Of a stretch of 64,000 bases of DNA, positions 1 through 8,341 are shown piece after piece. The position numbers were made by a program, and so were the translations under genes. The number at the start of each line of letters is the position of its first letter. Position 1 is the stretch's first letter. The stretch is from an uncultured bacterium. GTDB lineage: Bacteria > Patescibacteriota > Saccharimonadia > Saccharimonadales > Saccharimonadaceae. The notes beneath the pieces were generated by a model. It saw nothing but the letters and a program-made list of their open reading frames with translations, had not been told where the DNA came from and did no database searches. The stretch lies in NCBI GenBank assembly GCA_903952435.1, contig CAJBFN010000002.1, positions 1-64,000 on the forward strand, written 5' to 3'.

Positions 1-13
1 GGAGTTATAAATT

Positions 14-1825
14 ATGGACCAGGAAAAGTTATCCATAATACGACATAGTTTGGCCCATATTATGGCTGCGGCAGTTCAAAGGCTTTGGCCAGAGGCTAAA
101 TTTGGTGTTGGACCGTCGGTAGAGAATGGTTTTTATTATGATATTGATCTTGGTGATGTAAAAATATCTGAAGCAGATTTTCCTAAAATTGAAAAATCAA
201 TGCGCCAGATTATCGAATACGGTGATACTTTTGAAAAAGTAGCTATGCCTATTGAAGATGCTATAAAGTGGGCAAAAGATAATAACCAGCCATATAAAGA
301 AGAATTATTGAATGATTTAAAGCGGGCCGGAACTACTGCGGCTAAAGACATAGATGCCGATGAATTAGGTGTTGCAAGTGACGGTAATTCAGCGGTTGAA
401 AATGTGACTTTTTATAAAAATGGTAATTTTACTGATCTCTGCCTTGGGCCACATCTAGAGAGTACCAAGGATGCCGGCGTATTTAAACTTATGCGTGTAG
501 CTGGTGCTTATTGGCGCGGCAATGAAAAAAATCCTCAGATGCAACGTATCTATGGTGTTGCTTTTGCTGCTCAGGCCGAGCTTGATGATTACATTGAGCT
601 TCTTGAGCAAGCAAAACTTCGCGATCATAGGAAATTAGGCAAAGAATTAGATTTATATACAGTTTCGCCACTAGTTGGGGCTGGCTTGCCACTATTTACC
701 CCACGGGGAACTGTAATTCGCGATTTGGCGGCTCAGTATTCTAATCAACTACGTCAAAGGTACGGTTTTGAAAAGGTTTGGACGCCGCATATAACCAAAA
801 AAGACCTTTATGAAAAGTCTGGACACTGGCAGAAGTTTGGTAGTGAGCTATTTCTTGTAACGAGCCAAGAAACTAGCGATAATTTTGTCTTAAAGCCAAT
901 GAACTGCCCTCATCATACGCAAATTTTTGCCAGTAGGTCTCGAAGCTATAAAGAGATGCCAGTCCGCTATCTTGAAACTACGACTGACTATCGTGATGAA
1001 AAAACTGGTGAGCTCGGTGGATTAAGTCGCGTCCGGTCATTAACCCAAGATGATAGTCATATTTTTTGTCGTAATGATCAGATAGAGCTAGAGATTAATA
1101 ATCTACTTGCTAGTGCCAGGGAATTATATAAATCATTTGATATGAAGTTAAGGGTAAGGCTGTCTTATAGGGATAATAGCGATAGGTATTTGGGCGATGT
1201 GTCTTTATGGGATTTGGCTCAAAAACAAATAAAATCTGCAGCAATAACTAATGACTTAGAATATTTTGAGCAAGACGGCGAAGCAGCCTTTTATGGTCCA
1301 AAGATTGACTTTATGGCTACGGATGCGATAGGTCGCGAACATCAGGTTGCGACAGTTCAGCTTGATTTTGTACAACCTGGTCGTTTTGGCTTGGAATATA
1401 TAGATCAAGAAGGTAATGGCCAGACTCCGGTTATGATCCACTGTGCATTACTTGGTTCGATAGAGCGCTTTATGAGTGTGTTTATTGAACATACTGCTGG
1501 TTGGTTTCCATTTTGGATAGCACCTGAGCAGATTAGGATTTTAACAATAAATGATACGGTGTCGGATTATGTAGGTGAAATTAAATCAATATTAGATGAA
1601 TTAATAATAATGGAGCCCGTAAAATATAATAAAGTTCGATATGCGGTTGATGATCGCAATGAGTCATTAGGTAAAAAGATTCGTGAAGCTGCCGGTTGGA
1701 AAATACCAGTGCAATTGATTGTTGGCCAAAAAGACAAAGATGCTCGTGAAGTTAGTGTTCGGACTCAGTCAGGCGAAGAAAAAGTCAGTCTGGATAAACT
1801 ATCAGATTATCTAATGAATTTGTAA
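14..1825 (+). CDS. thrS: Threonyl-tRNA synthetase lacking the TGS domain
   Basis: Charges tRNA-Thr with threonine in the cytoplasm. The 603-residue protein begins directly with the editing domain (HSLAHI near residue 12 and DLCLGPH near 143 supply the HxxxH and Cys/His residues). It continues into the class II catalytic core (MNCPHH, the zinc-ligand region, near 298; RVRSLTQDDSHIFC near 343) and an anticodon-binding domain. E. coli ThrRS is about 40 residues longer because of an N-terminal TGS domain that is missing here. An in-frame stop (TAA at 8-10) and GGAG at 1-4 fix the start at 14, so the absence is not a start-calling error. miaA follows after 15 bases. Confidence 0.96.
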   Translation: MDQEKLSIIRHSLAHIMAAAVQRLWPEAKFGVGPSVENGFYYDIDLGDVKISEADFPKIEKSMRQIIEYGDTFEKVAMPIEDAIKWAKDNNQPYKEELLNDLKRAGTTAAKDIDADELGVASDGNSAVENVTFYKNGNFTDLCLGPHLESTKDAGVFKLMRVAGAYWRGNEKNPQMQRIYGVAFAAQAELDDYIELLEQAKLRDHRKLGKELDLYTVSPLVGAGLPLFTPRGTVIRDLAAQYSNQLRQRYGFEKVWTPHITKKDLYEKSGHWQKFGSELFLVTSQETSDNFVLKPMNCPHHTQIFASRSRSYKEMPVRYLETTTDYRDEKTGELGGLSRVRSLTQDDSHIFCRNDQIELEINNLLASARELYKSFDMKLRVRLSYRDNSDRYLGDVSLWDLAQKQIKSAAITNDLEYFEQDGEAAFYGPKIDFMATDAIGREHQVATVQLDFVQPGRFGLEYIDQEGNGQTPVMIHCALLGSIERFMSVFIEHTAGWFPFWIAPEQIRILTINDTVSDYVGEIKSILDELIIMEPVKYNKVRYAVDDRNESLGKKIREAAGWKIPVQLIVGQKDKDAREVSVRTQSGEEKVSLDKLSDYLMNL

Positions 1826-1840
1826 ATTGGCTTAAATTAA

Positions 1841-2716
1841 ATGATAAACAAAAATAAACCCTTAGTTGTTATAGTTGGCCCGACTGCTAGCGGTAAGACT
1901 TCTTTGGCTATTGATCTTGCCAAAGAATTTGGCGGTGAGATTATATGTGCTGATTCTCGTAGCGTCTATAAGGATATGAATATAGGTACGGCTAAAGTTG
2001 CCAATGCTGAAATGAATGGCATACCTCATTGGGGTTTAGATTTAGCGTCTCCTGGTGATTATTTTAACGCCTTTGATTTTAAAAACTATGCTATTAATAA
2101 AATTGCCGAAATTAGATCTCGCGGCAATATTCCATTTTTAGTTGGCGGAACTGGCCTTTATGTTGACGCCATAATTTTTGACTATCAATTTAGTAAAGGG
2201 GTGGATGTAGACGAAAGAACAACGCTTGAAAAAATGACAATTACAGAACTGCAGGACTATTGCCGTAAGAATAATATTGAGTTACCGGAAAATAATAAAA
2301 ATAAGCGACATTTAATTCGCTCAATTGAAACAAAAGATCATCCGGCAGCTAAAAAAGATAAGCCAATTAATAATACTATAATTGTAGGATTAACAACATC
2401 TAAAGATGAGCTTTTGACTAGAATTGAGTTTAGGGTTGAACAAATGTTAAAAGATGGAGTTGTGGAAGAGGCGATATTGTTGGGTAAAAAATATGGATGG
2501 TCAAGCGAAGCGTTAAAATCTGACATATATCGAGTAATAAAGTTATATATTGACGGGGTGATAAAATTTGACGAAATAAAAACAAAAACTACCATTCTTG
2601 ATTGGCGATTATCGAAAAGGCAAATGACATGGTTAAGGCGTAACAAATTTATAAAATGGTTTAACATTAAACAAGCAAAAACATATATTTATTCACAACT
2701 CGCCAAGCTTGGCTAA
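1841..2716 (+). CDS. miaA: tRNA dimethylallyltransferase
   Basis: Transfers a dimethylallyl group to A37 of tRNAs reading UNN codons. The P-loop GPTASGKTS lies near residue 13, followed by the ADSRSVYKDMNIGTAK substrate motif and the VGGTGLYVDA motif typical of MiaA. At 291 residues it is slightly shorter than the usual 300-315. It lies 15 bases after thrS and its end overlaps the region upstream of the next gene, suggesting one transcript. The prenyl donor must be made by or taken from elsewhere; no isoprenoid gene is in this window. Confidence 0.95.
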   Translation: MINKNKPLVVIVGPTASGKTSLAIDLAKEFGGEIICADSRSVYKDMNIGTAKVANAEMNGIPHWGLDLASPGDYFNAFDFKNYAINKIAEIRSRGNIPFLVGGTGLYVDAIIFDYQFSKGVDVDERTTLEKMTITELQDYCRKNNIELPENNKNKRHLIRSIETKDHPAAKKDKPINNTIIVGLTTSKDELLTRIEFRVEQMLKDGVVEEAILLGKKYGWSSEALKSDIYRVIKLYIDGVIKFDEIKTKTTILDWRLSKRQMTWLRRNKFIKWFNIKQAKTYIYSQLAKLG

Positions 2717-2759
2717 GCGTGTTATTATTAGAGCACGAAAGTTATACGGAGTTGAATAT

Positions 2760-3362
2760 ATGATTGATGCATTATTTGGATCAAAAACTAGGGTAAAATT
2801 ACTTCATCTGTTTCTTAATAATCCAGGTCAATCTTTTTTTGTTCGTGAAATAACTCGCAAAATTGATGAACAAATAAATTCAGTTCGGCGCGAACTGGCA
2901 AATATGTTAGAGGTTGGTATTATCGTCAGTGATAGCTCGAATAATAAGCTTTATTATCAAGTTAACCAGCGATATGATTATTATGTTCCTTTTAGATCTA
3001 TATTTAGTGATACAAAAATAAAAAGCACCACTGCTAGCATGTCTAGCGGTAATCAAACCGAAGATTATTCATCATTATTGGGCAGATTGCATGGGGCTAG
3101 ACTGGTGATAACGGCTGGAATCTTAGTCGATGGCTCAAATTCGCCAGTAGATATACTAATCGTCGGCGATGTTTCATCCGTAAAAGTTAAATTAGCTGTC
3201 AAAGAGATTGAATCGACCGAGGGTCGTGATGTTAACTATAGCGTGTTGCCTTATGATGAGTTTTATTACAGGTTAAGTGTGAAGGATAGGTTTATTACCG
3301 AAATACTTAATAGCCAGCATAAGATAATACTAGATAAAGATAAAGTTTTAATTAAGGAATAG
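2760..3362 (+). CDS. Winged-helix DNA-binding protein with an uncharacterised C-terminal domain
   Basis: The first 70 residues form a winged helix-turn-helix of ArsR-like type (ALFGSKTRVKLLHLF, then FVREITRKI and SVRRELANMLEVGII). The remaining 130 residues resemble a nucleotidyltransferase-like fold (VDILIVGDVSSVKVKLAVKEIE) but I see no complete catalytic triad. I chose ATG 2760 because GGAG at 2748-2751 sits 8 bases before it; the frame is open further upstream to 2709 but that start lacks a ribosome site. It is 9 bases from the next gene. Probably a transcriptional regulator; its targets are unknown. Confidence 0.75.
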   Translation: MIDALFGSKTRVKLLHLFLNNPGQSFFVREITRKIDEQINSVRRELANMLEVGIIVSDSSNNKLYYQVNQRYDYYVPFRSIFSDTKIKSTTASMSSGNQTEDYSSLLGRLHGARLVITAGILVDGSNSPVDILIVGDVSSVKVKLAVKEIESTEGRDVNYSVLPYDEFYYRLSVKDRFITEILNSQHKIILDKDKVLIKE

Positions 3363-3371
3363 GGGAATATA

Positions 3372-4007
3372 ATGTTTGAACTTGAATATAAGGGTGCTAA
3401 TTGTGTCATCATAACAACTAAAAAGGCTAAGATTGTTGTTGATCCAAGATTATCAATTGTTGGCATGAAAGATGTGTCAACTAAGGATGCGGTCGAATTG
3501 TGTACTGAATCAAGATTTTCGGTTAATAGTCGAGATGCTAATATAATGATCGAGGGTCCTGGCGAATATGGTGTTGCTGGTCTTGATATAAAGGGTATCG
3601 CATGCCAGCGCCATTTAGACAGTGAAAAAGATAGTAAGCAGTCTACGATTTATCGTATTGAGGCGGGCGACTTAAGGGTTGGTCTTATAGGAAATATATA
3701 CGAGAAATTATCAGATGAACAGCTGGAAAAGTTAGGTGTAATTGATATTTTGATTATTCCTGTGGGTGGAAATGGCTACACGCTTGATGCCAGTGGCGCC
3801 GCAAGTTTAGTTAGGTTAATTGATCCTAAGATTGTAATACCTGTTCATTATGCGGATAGTTCAATAAAATACGAAGTTCCTCAGTCGGGTCTTGATTTGT
3901 TTTTGTCAGAAATCAGTGCTCCAGTAGAAAAAGTTTCCAAGTATAAACTAAAGCAATTGCCGATAACTCAGACCGGCTTATCTATAATTGAAGTAACTCG
4001 TAGCTAG
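3372..4007 (+). CDS. Metallo-beta-lactamase-fold protein (UlaG-like), probably without the main metal site
   Basis: Resembles the Zn-dependent hydrolase family of the beta-lactamase fold (Lactamase_B_3 type): it opens with a strand pattern (LEYKGANCVIITTKKAKIVVDP), has a GEYGVAGLDIKGI segment in the middle, and ends with IPVHYADSS, which matches the last His motif of the fold. The diagnostic HxHxDH motif is absent; the matching position reads NIMIEGPGEY. The protein may therefore not be a hydrolase. AGGGGAAT before ATG 3372 is the ribosome site. A bidirectional terminator follows the gene. Confidence 0.72.
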   Translation: MFELEYKGANCVIITTKKAKIVVDPRLSIVGMKDVSTKDAVELCTESRFSVNSRDANIMIEGPGEYGVAGLDIKGIACQRHLDSEKDSKQSTIYRIEAGDLRVGLIGNIYEKLSDEQLEKLGVIDILIIPVGGNGYTLDASGAASLVRLIDPKIVIPVHYADSSIKYEVPQSGLDLFLSEISAPVEKVSKYKLKQLPITQTGLSIIEVTRS

Positions 4008-4025
4008 GTTTTGTATTTGTTTAAT

Positions 4026-4054
4026 AAAAAATGACCCCGATGGGGTCATTTTTA
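4026..4054. terminator. Bidirectional intrinsic terminator
   Basis: AAAATGACCCC and GGGGTCATTTT form a perfect stem with a three-base loop, flanked by A and T runs. It serves the upstream + strand gene and rpmB on the - strand. Confidence 0.9.
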
Positions 4055-4057
4055 TAT

Positions 4058-4252
4058 TTAGCCTAGGATGCCTTTTTTCTTCAATGTGCGGATGGCTTGA
4101 GTGCTTAGGGTCATGGTTATTTTTTGACCATCAATTGCAAAAGTTTTCTTTTGCAGATTTGGTTTAAAGACTCGTTTTGTTCTACGCAAAGAGAAGCTCA
4201 CATTGTGGCCAAATTGTTTACCTTTGCCTGTTAATTCACAGCGTGCTGCCAT
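4058..4252 (-). CDS. rpmB: 50S ribosomal protein L28
   Basis: A 64-residue basic protein with the L28 pattern: CELTGKGKQFGHNVSFSLRRTKRVFKPNLQ at the N-terminus and STQAIRTLKKKG at the C-terminus. Length matches the short bacterial L28 type. It is monocistronic, starting with AAGGAAG as ribosome site upstream of the ATG at 4252 and ending at the shared terminator at 4026-4054. Only one cysteine is present, so it is the form without the zinc-binding cysteine set. Confidence 0.95.
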   Translation of the reverse strand: MAARCELTGKGKQFGHNVSFSLRRTKRVFKPNLQKKTFAIDGQKITMTLSTQAIRTLKKKGILG

Positions 4253-4364
4253 AATATACTTCCTTTATTTTTTACAATCTGTATCAGTATAGTATTTTTT
4301 ACCCTTTGAGTCAAGAGCTATACGCATATACGTAAAGTTATTGAGTTGGTATAATGGATTAATA

Positions 4365-5003
4365 ATGAGTTCGGAAATTAGCTATTTATTAATTGTTTTA
4401 TTGGTTATTTTATTTTCCATGACTATACACGAGGCTATGCACGCATTTGCTAGCTATTGGCTTGGTGATGATACTGCAAAAATGCTTGGTCGCTTGACGC
4501 TTAACCCTATAAAACATATAGACCCAGTGTTGACTATATTGATGCCTATATTATTAGCGATATCTGGCGGCCCTATATTTGGAGGCGCCAAGCCAGTTTC
4601 GTTTAATCCTAATAATCTTCGTTTTGGAGAATGGGGAATGGCTATAGTGGCCCTGGCTGGTCCTATCTCTAATCTGATAATTGCATTTCTATCTTTTGGC
4701 CTATGGGCGTTATTAAAAAATTACAGTGGTTATGATATGTTAAGCGATATATTTGCTATATCTATTTCTGTTAATTTGGGATTTTTTGCATTTAATATGA
4801 TTCCGATACCGCCACTTGATGGTTCTAGGGTGCTTTATGTTCTAGCGCCAGATTTTTTTAGGCGAGGTATGGACTATGTCGAAAGATTTGGCATATTAAT
4901 CATATTTGCAATCATATTAGTCTCCGGATCATTTATTAGTAATCTAATATCATCTGTTGTTATGTTTTTTATAACTATTTTTGGCCATTTTTTTGGCCTT
5001 TAG
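4365..5003 (+). CDS. Site-2 protease family (M50) intramembrane zinc metalloprotease
   Basis: A polytopic membrane protein of 212 residues. HEAMHA (residues about 22-27) is the HExxH zinc motif in the first transmembrane segment, and NMIPIPPLDGSRVL near residue 145 is the conserved NPDG-like second motif that supplies the third metal ligand. The LTLNPIKHIDP segment is typical of the group III/YwhC-like S2P family. I chose ATG 4365 rather than an upstream TTG at 4341, because a perfect TATAAT at 4350-4355 lies between them; that makes the mRNA leaderless. The substrate is unknown. Confidence 0.9.
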   Translation: MSSEISYLLIVLLVILFSMTIHEAMHAFASYWLGDDTAKMLGRLTLNPIKHIDPVLTILMPILLAISGGPIFGGAKPVSFNPNNLRFGEWGMAIVALAGPISNLIIAFLSFGLWALLKNYSGYDMLSDIFAISISVNLGFFAFNMIPIPPLDGSRVLYVLAPDFFRRGMDYVERFGILIIFAIILVSGSFISNLISSVVMFFITIFGHFFGL

Positions 5004-5019
5004 AATGTTATAATAGATA

Positions 5020-5170
5020 TGTCCCAGGAATAATCCTAGGCGTATATGATTTTCCTGAATATCATATAGATAGGGAGCTTTAATGATGCATTTCCGTGGA
5101 AATGCTTTGCGAGCACCCACCTTGCCTTTACGGTAGGGAATATCTTGCGCTAAAAGATGTTTTTGGGACA
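5020..5170 (+). ncRNA. Putative small structured RNA upstream of rnpB
   Basis: A TATAAT at 5009-5014 would start a transcript near 5020. The next 150 bases hold no credible gene but fold well: TGTCCC (5020-5025) pairs with GGGACA (5165-5170), ATATGAT/ATCATAT form a hairpin at 5043-5067, GCATTTCC/GGAAATGC at 5088-5105, and ATCTT/AAGAT at 5143-5158 followed by GTTTTT looks like a terminator. Size and end-to-end closure recall 6S RNA, but I cannot recognise its consensus, and the SRP RNA core motif is absent. Confidence 0.45.
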
Positions 5171-5199
5171 TTTTTGTTGTTTTTTGATATAATAACAGA

Positions 5200-5573
5200 G
5201 GCAGTTTATTAGATGATCGCTTCTCGTCATCTTTTCTCGTTATACGAATAGCGTGCAAAGATGACGAGGAGAGGAAAGTCCGGACAGCGCAGAGTATAAC
5301 AGTTGCTAACGGCAACCGGGGGTAACCCTAGGGAAAGTGCCACAGAAACAAAACTACCCTAAGATTTATCAAAGGGAAAAGGTGAAACGAGTGGGGTAAA
5401 AGCCCACAGCGTGTTATGGTGACATAGCAAGAAGGTAAACCCTGTTAGCTGCAAGGAGATTTGCATAAAGGACTACTCGTCCGCAGATCGATATCCGCTT
5501 GATCTTGTAGGCGACTATAAGGCTAGATAGATGATCATCCAAGACAGAACCCGGCTTATCGATAGACTGCCAA
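5200..5573 (+). ncRNA. rnpB: RNase P RNA, bacterial class A
   Basis: The catalytic RNA that trims the 5' ends of tRNAs and tmRNA. The conserved GAGGAAAGTCCGGAC block begins near 5270, and the 3' universal block AGACAGAACCCGGCTTAT lies at 5542-5559. The ends close as helix P1 (GGCAGT near 5200 with ACTGCC at 5566-5571). A TATAAT at 5188-5193 places the start at about 5200. It ends at the long terminator at 5570-5612. Length of about 374 bases is normal for class A. Confidence 0.95.
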
Positions 5574-5612
5574 ATAAAATAACCACTCTTATGGAGTGGT
5601 TATTTTATTTGG
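5570..5612. terminator. Bidirectional terminator between rnpB and rplT
   Basis: A 19-base perfect inverted repeat (CCAAATAAAATAACCACTC and its complement) around a five-base loop. Both arms end in A/T-rich tracts, so it can stop rnpB on the + strand and the infC operon on the - strand. Confidence 0.9.
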
Positions 5613-5624
5613 CTTTGACGGATA

Positions 5625-5966
5625 TTATTTAGTTTTTTCAACTATTTGTGCAAAAGCTTTTGGTTCGCTAACCGCTAACTCTGAAAGCACTTTGCGATCT
5701 AGTTGTATATTTGCTTTTTTAAGACCAGATATAAGTTTACCGTAAGTAGTGCCAAGCTCGCGTGCAGCTGCGTTAATTCGGGTAATCCACAAACCTCTAA
5801 GGTCTCGCTTTTTATTACGTCGGTCACGATAAGCATATTGTAGGGCTTTTAAAACAGCTTGTTTTGCCATTCTAAAAGAGCTAGTGCGGTAGTGTTGCAT
5901 ACCCTTAGCCAGTTTAATCATCTTCTTGTGTTTAGCTGTAGCAGCTACGCCTCGTTTTACTCGCAT
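5625..5966 (-). CDS. rplT: 50S ribosomal protein L20
   Basis: A 113-residue basic protein beginning [20 protein letters not shown], with the conserved [22 protein letters not shown] segment in the middle, the RNA-binding signature of L20. An essential early assembly protein of the large subunit. It is the last gene of infC-rpmI-rplT, 10 bases after rpmI, with AAGGAGA before its ATG. In other bacteria L20 represses this operon by binding a leader RNA; I did not find a clear copy of that leader here. Confidence 0.97.
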   Translation of the reverse strand: MRVKRGVAATAKHKKMIKLAKGMQHYRTSSFRMAKQAVLKALQYAYRDRRNKKRDLRGLWITRINAAARELGTTYGKLISGLKKANIQLDRKVLSELAVSEPKAFAQIVEKTK

Positions 5967-5976
5967 ATTTTCTCCT

Positions 5977-6171
5977 TTAGATTCCTAATGCTCTTTTTAC
6001 TTTTTTTGCCATACCGCCAGTTACGATAGCTGTTGTGTTGATGGCTCGTTTTCGGCTTTTGCTCTTTTTTTGTAGCATGTGGTTGCCGAAAGCGCGTTGG
6101 CGAGTTAATTTACCAGTGCTGGTAAGTTTAATCCGCTTTGCGGTTCCTTTGTGGGTTTTCATTTTTGGCAT
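5977..6171 (-). CDS. rpmI: 50S ribosomal protein L35
   Basis: A 64-residue protein opening [22 protein letters not shown], the L35 signature, with a basic [10 protein letters not shown] segment. It is the middle gene of the conserved infC-rpmI-rplT operon. Its ATG overlaps the infC stop by one base (TAATG), with AGGAG placed inside the end of infC, so translation is probably coupled. Confidence 0.97.
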   Translation of the reverse strand: MPKMKTHKGTAKRIKLTSTGKLTRQRAFGNHMLQKKSKSRKRAINTTAIVTGGMAKKVKRALGI

Positions 6172-6677
6172 TATTTGCTCCTTATAACTATACTTAGGTT
6201 GCGCCCAGCCATAACTGGCCTTTGCTCTAATATTGATTCTTCTTCTAGTTTTGCTGCTATTCTATTTATCATCTCATAGCCTAGATCTTGGTGGGCCATT
6301 TCTCTTCCTCGGAAGATAACAGTTATTCTTACTTTATGGCCATCTTGTAAAAATTCGCGAATTTTGCGGAGCTTAATGTCTAAGTCATTTGCTCCAATTT
6401 TGAGACCCATTCGCATCTGTTTTAGCTCAACTGTCTTGGTGTTTCTGCGGTTCTTCTGTTGCTCTTTCATCTTTTGGTACTGGTATTTACCCCAGTTGAC
6501 GATTTTCGCGACAGGTGGAACTGCGTTGGGGGATATCTCAATAAGATCTAATCCTTGTTCTTCGGCAATTTTTAATGCCTCGGATAAACTCATGATCCCT
6601 AGCTGCTCTCCGCTTTGCCCAATAACGCGAAGTTCTTTTGCCCTGATCTCTTGGTTTATTCTGATTGAATTACTTAT
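6171..6677 (-). CDS. infC: Translation initiation factor IF-3, with an AUA start codon
   Basis: IF-3 binds the 30S subunit, prevents premature subunit joining and checks start codons. The frame from the first ATG (6593) gives only 140 residues and lacks the usual IF-3 beginning. Reading further upstream adds ISNSIRINQEIRAKELRVIG, which matches the normal IF-3 N-terminus (RINxxIRxxEVRxI). No ATG, GTG or TTG exists there. The best start is ATA at 6677-6675, seven bases after a strong AAGGAG. Full length is then 168 residues, normal for the family. E. coli infC uses AUU for autoregulation, so a rare start fits. Confidence 0.9.
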   Translation of the reverse strand: MSNSIRINQEIRAKELRVIGQSGEQLGIMSLSEALKIAEEQGLDLIEISPNAVPPVAKIVNWGKYQYQKMKEQQKNRRNTKTVELKQMRMGLKIGANDLDIKLRKIREFLQDGHKVRITVIFRGREMAHQDLGYEMINRIAAKLEEESILEQRPVMAGRNLSIVIRSK

Positions 6678-6730
6678 CTTGGATCTCCTTTTTATAAATC
6701 TCTTGACAATTGAGCGGTTACTCGCTAGCT

Positions 6731-6759
6731 ATTCTACCAGATAAGGACTTGTATTTCAA
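6731..6759 (-). promoter_or_regulatory. Promoter of the infC-rpmI-rplT operon
   Basis: On the - strand TTGAAA (6759-6754) and TAGAAT (6736-6731) are separated by exactly 17 bases. The leader between it and infC is about 45 bases and contains a small GAGTAACCGCTC hairpin. Confidence 0.75.
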
Positions 6760-6764
6760 GCGTT

Positions 6765-8273
6765 TTAATTTCTGTACTGAAGAGCCTCGCTAATGTGCTC
6801 AACCATAATCCTATCGTTACCGGCTAAGTCGGCTATAGTTTGAGCAACTTTTATGGTCTTAAAGTAGCTCCTGGCGCTTAAATTAAGACGCTCGGCCGCT
6901 TTTATTAGTAGGTTTTTTGAATCATCAGGCAAGTTAATATATTTTTTTATATCACTATTCGTTAATGAAGCGTTGTATTTTGAACTACTTTTATAACGCT
7001 TACTTTGTCTTTCTATGGCTGATTTTATTAAAGCATAAGCTGTTACGTGTTGCGAATTATTCAACGTTTCTGTAGATAATAATGATTCACTTGGTACTTT
7101 GGCGACATTAATTGTTAAATCTATTCGATCGAGAAGCGGACCGGATAATCGCTTTTGATATGCCATAATTTGAGTGTTCGTACATACGCATTCTTTTGTT
7201 TTATCACCTAAATAGCCACAAGGGCAGGGGTTCATTGTGGCAACTAACATAAAATCTGACGGATAAGTTACGTGTGCACTAGCCCTACTAATATCTATTT
7301 TTCTATCTTCAATTGGCTGCCTTAGAGACTCTAGCGTAGATCTGGTATATTCTGGTATCTCATCTAGAAATAAGACTCCGGTATGGGCTAGGCTTATTTC
7401 ACCTGGCTTGGCGTGGGAACCACCTCCAATCATAGATATAGGGCTCGCTGTGTGATGTGGCGACCTAAATGGTCTATTTTTAATAACTTCGCCACTGACA
7501 TTACCCGCCAGACTATGTATTTTTGTTACCGCAATTTGCTCTTCTTTTGATAATTCTGGCAACAGGTTGGCTAGGGTTTTTGCTAGCATGGTTTTGCCCG
7601 CTCCAGGAGCCCCAGAAAGCAAGATATTGTGATGGCCACTAGCTGCTATGATTAAAGCCCTCTTTGCCTGCTCCTGGCCTTTTATATCGTCCAAGGAAGG
7701 TGATATTTTGCTCAAGTCCCGCCCGATTAAAGACTCCTTTTGCTCGTAGGGCAATAATATCTTTTCTTTTTTAAGATGTAAGAACAAATCTTTTAGTGAT
7801 TCTACTCCAAATATTTCTATATCATCAACTAGGCTTGCTTGGCTGGCGTTTATAGATGGCAAGTATATCTGTTTAAATCCGGCTTGTTTCGCGGTTTGAG
7901 TTATATTTATTGCGCCTTTTATTGGCCTAAGGTCGCCATTTAAAGCTAGTTCGCCCGCAAAAATAGTATCATTTACATCTATCTGGTTAAGCTGGCCGCT
8001 TACACAGAGTATCGATAATGCGATAGGCAAGTCGTAATGGGCGCCGTCTTTTGGCAGCTCCGCAGGTGCTAAATTTATTGTTATTCGTTTTTTGGGAAAT
8101 TCCAGTAGTGAATTAGAGATAGCGCTTCGAACTCTCTCTTTTGCCTCATCTATGGCCTTATTGCCAAGCCCGACTATCTGTAAAGAGGGGAGGGCTTTGG
8201 TAGCGTCGCTTTCAACTTCGACGATTATTCCATCAAAACCAACCGGCGCTACTGTTATTGTTCGTGCAACCAT
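6765..8273 (-). CDS. comM: YifB/ComM family Mg-chelatase-like AAA+ ATPase
   Basis: A 502-residue ATPase of the ComM/YifB family. The N-terminal ChlI-like domain (MVARTITVAPVGFDG, VVGLGNKAIDEAKERVRSAI style) leads into the AAA+ core with Walker A GAPGAGKTMLAK near residue 220, Walker B LFLDEIPEY near 301 and NPCPCGYLGD near 350, and a C-terminal SARSYFKTIKVAQTIADL segment. In Vibrio, ComM is a branch-migration helicase used in natural transformation. Saccharibacteria salvage nucleotides and carry competence genes, so a role in DNA uptake is plausible but inferred. Confidence 0.95.
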   Translation of the reverse strand: MVARTITVAPVGFDGIIVEVESDATKALPSLQIVGLGNKAIDEAKERVRSAISNSLLEFPKKRITINLAPAELPKDGAHYDLPIALSILCVSGQLNQIDVNDTIFAGELALNGDLRPIKGAINITQTAKQAGFKQIYLPSINASQASLVDDIEIFGVESLKDLFLHLKKEKILLPYEQKESLIGRDLSKISPSLDDIKGQEQAKRALIIAASGHHNILLSGAPGAGKTMLAKTLANLLPELSKEEQIAVTKIHSLAGNVSGEVIKNRPFRSPHHTASPISMIGGGSHAKPGEISLAHTGVLFLDEIPEYTRSTLESLRQPIEDRKIDISRASAHVTYPSDFMLVATMNPCPCGYLGDKTKECVCTNTQIMAYQKRLSGPLLDRIDLTINVAKVPSESLLSTETLNNSQHVTAYALIKSAIERQSKRYKSSSKYNASLTNSDIKKYINLPDDSKNLLIKAAERLNLSARSYFKTIKVAQTIADLAGNDRIMVEHISEALQYRN

Positions 8274-8341
8274 AAGTGATATTAGTTAACCATAGCTAGT
8301 CTTTACAAGCAAATTATGGTATAATTGACCAGTGTTCCATT

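Noticed and set aside
5020-5170. SRP (4.5S) RNA
   Set aside because: The conserved GGAA-loop helix 8 motif is missing.
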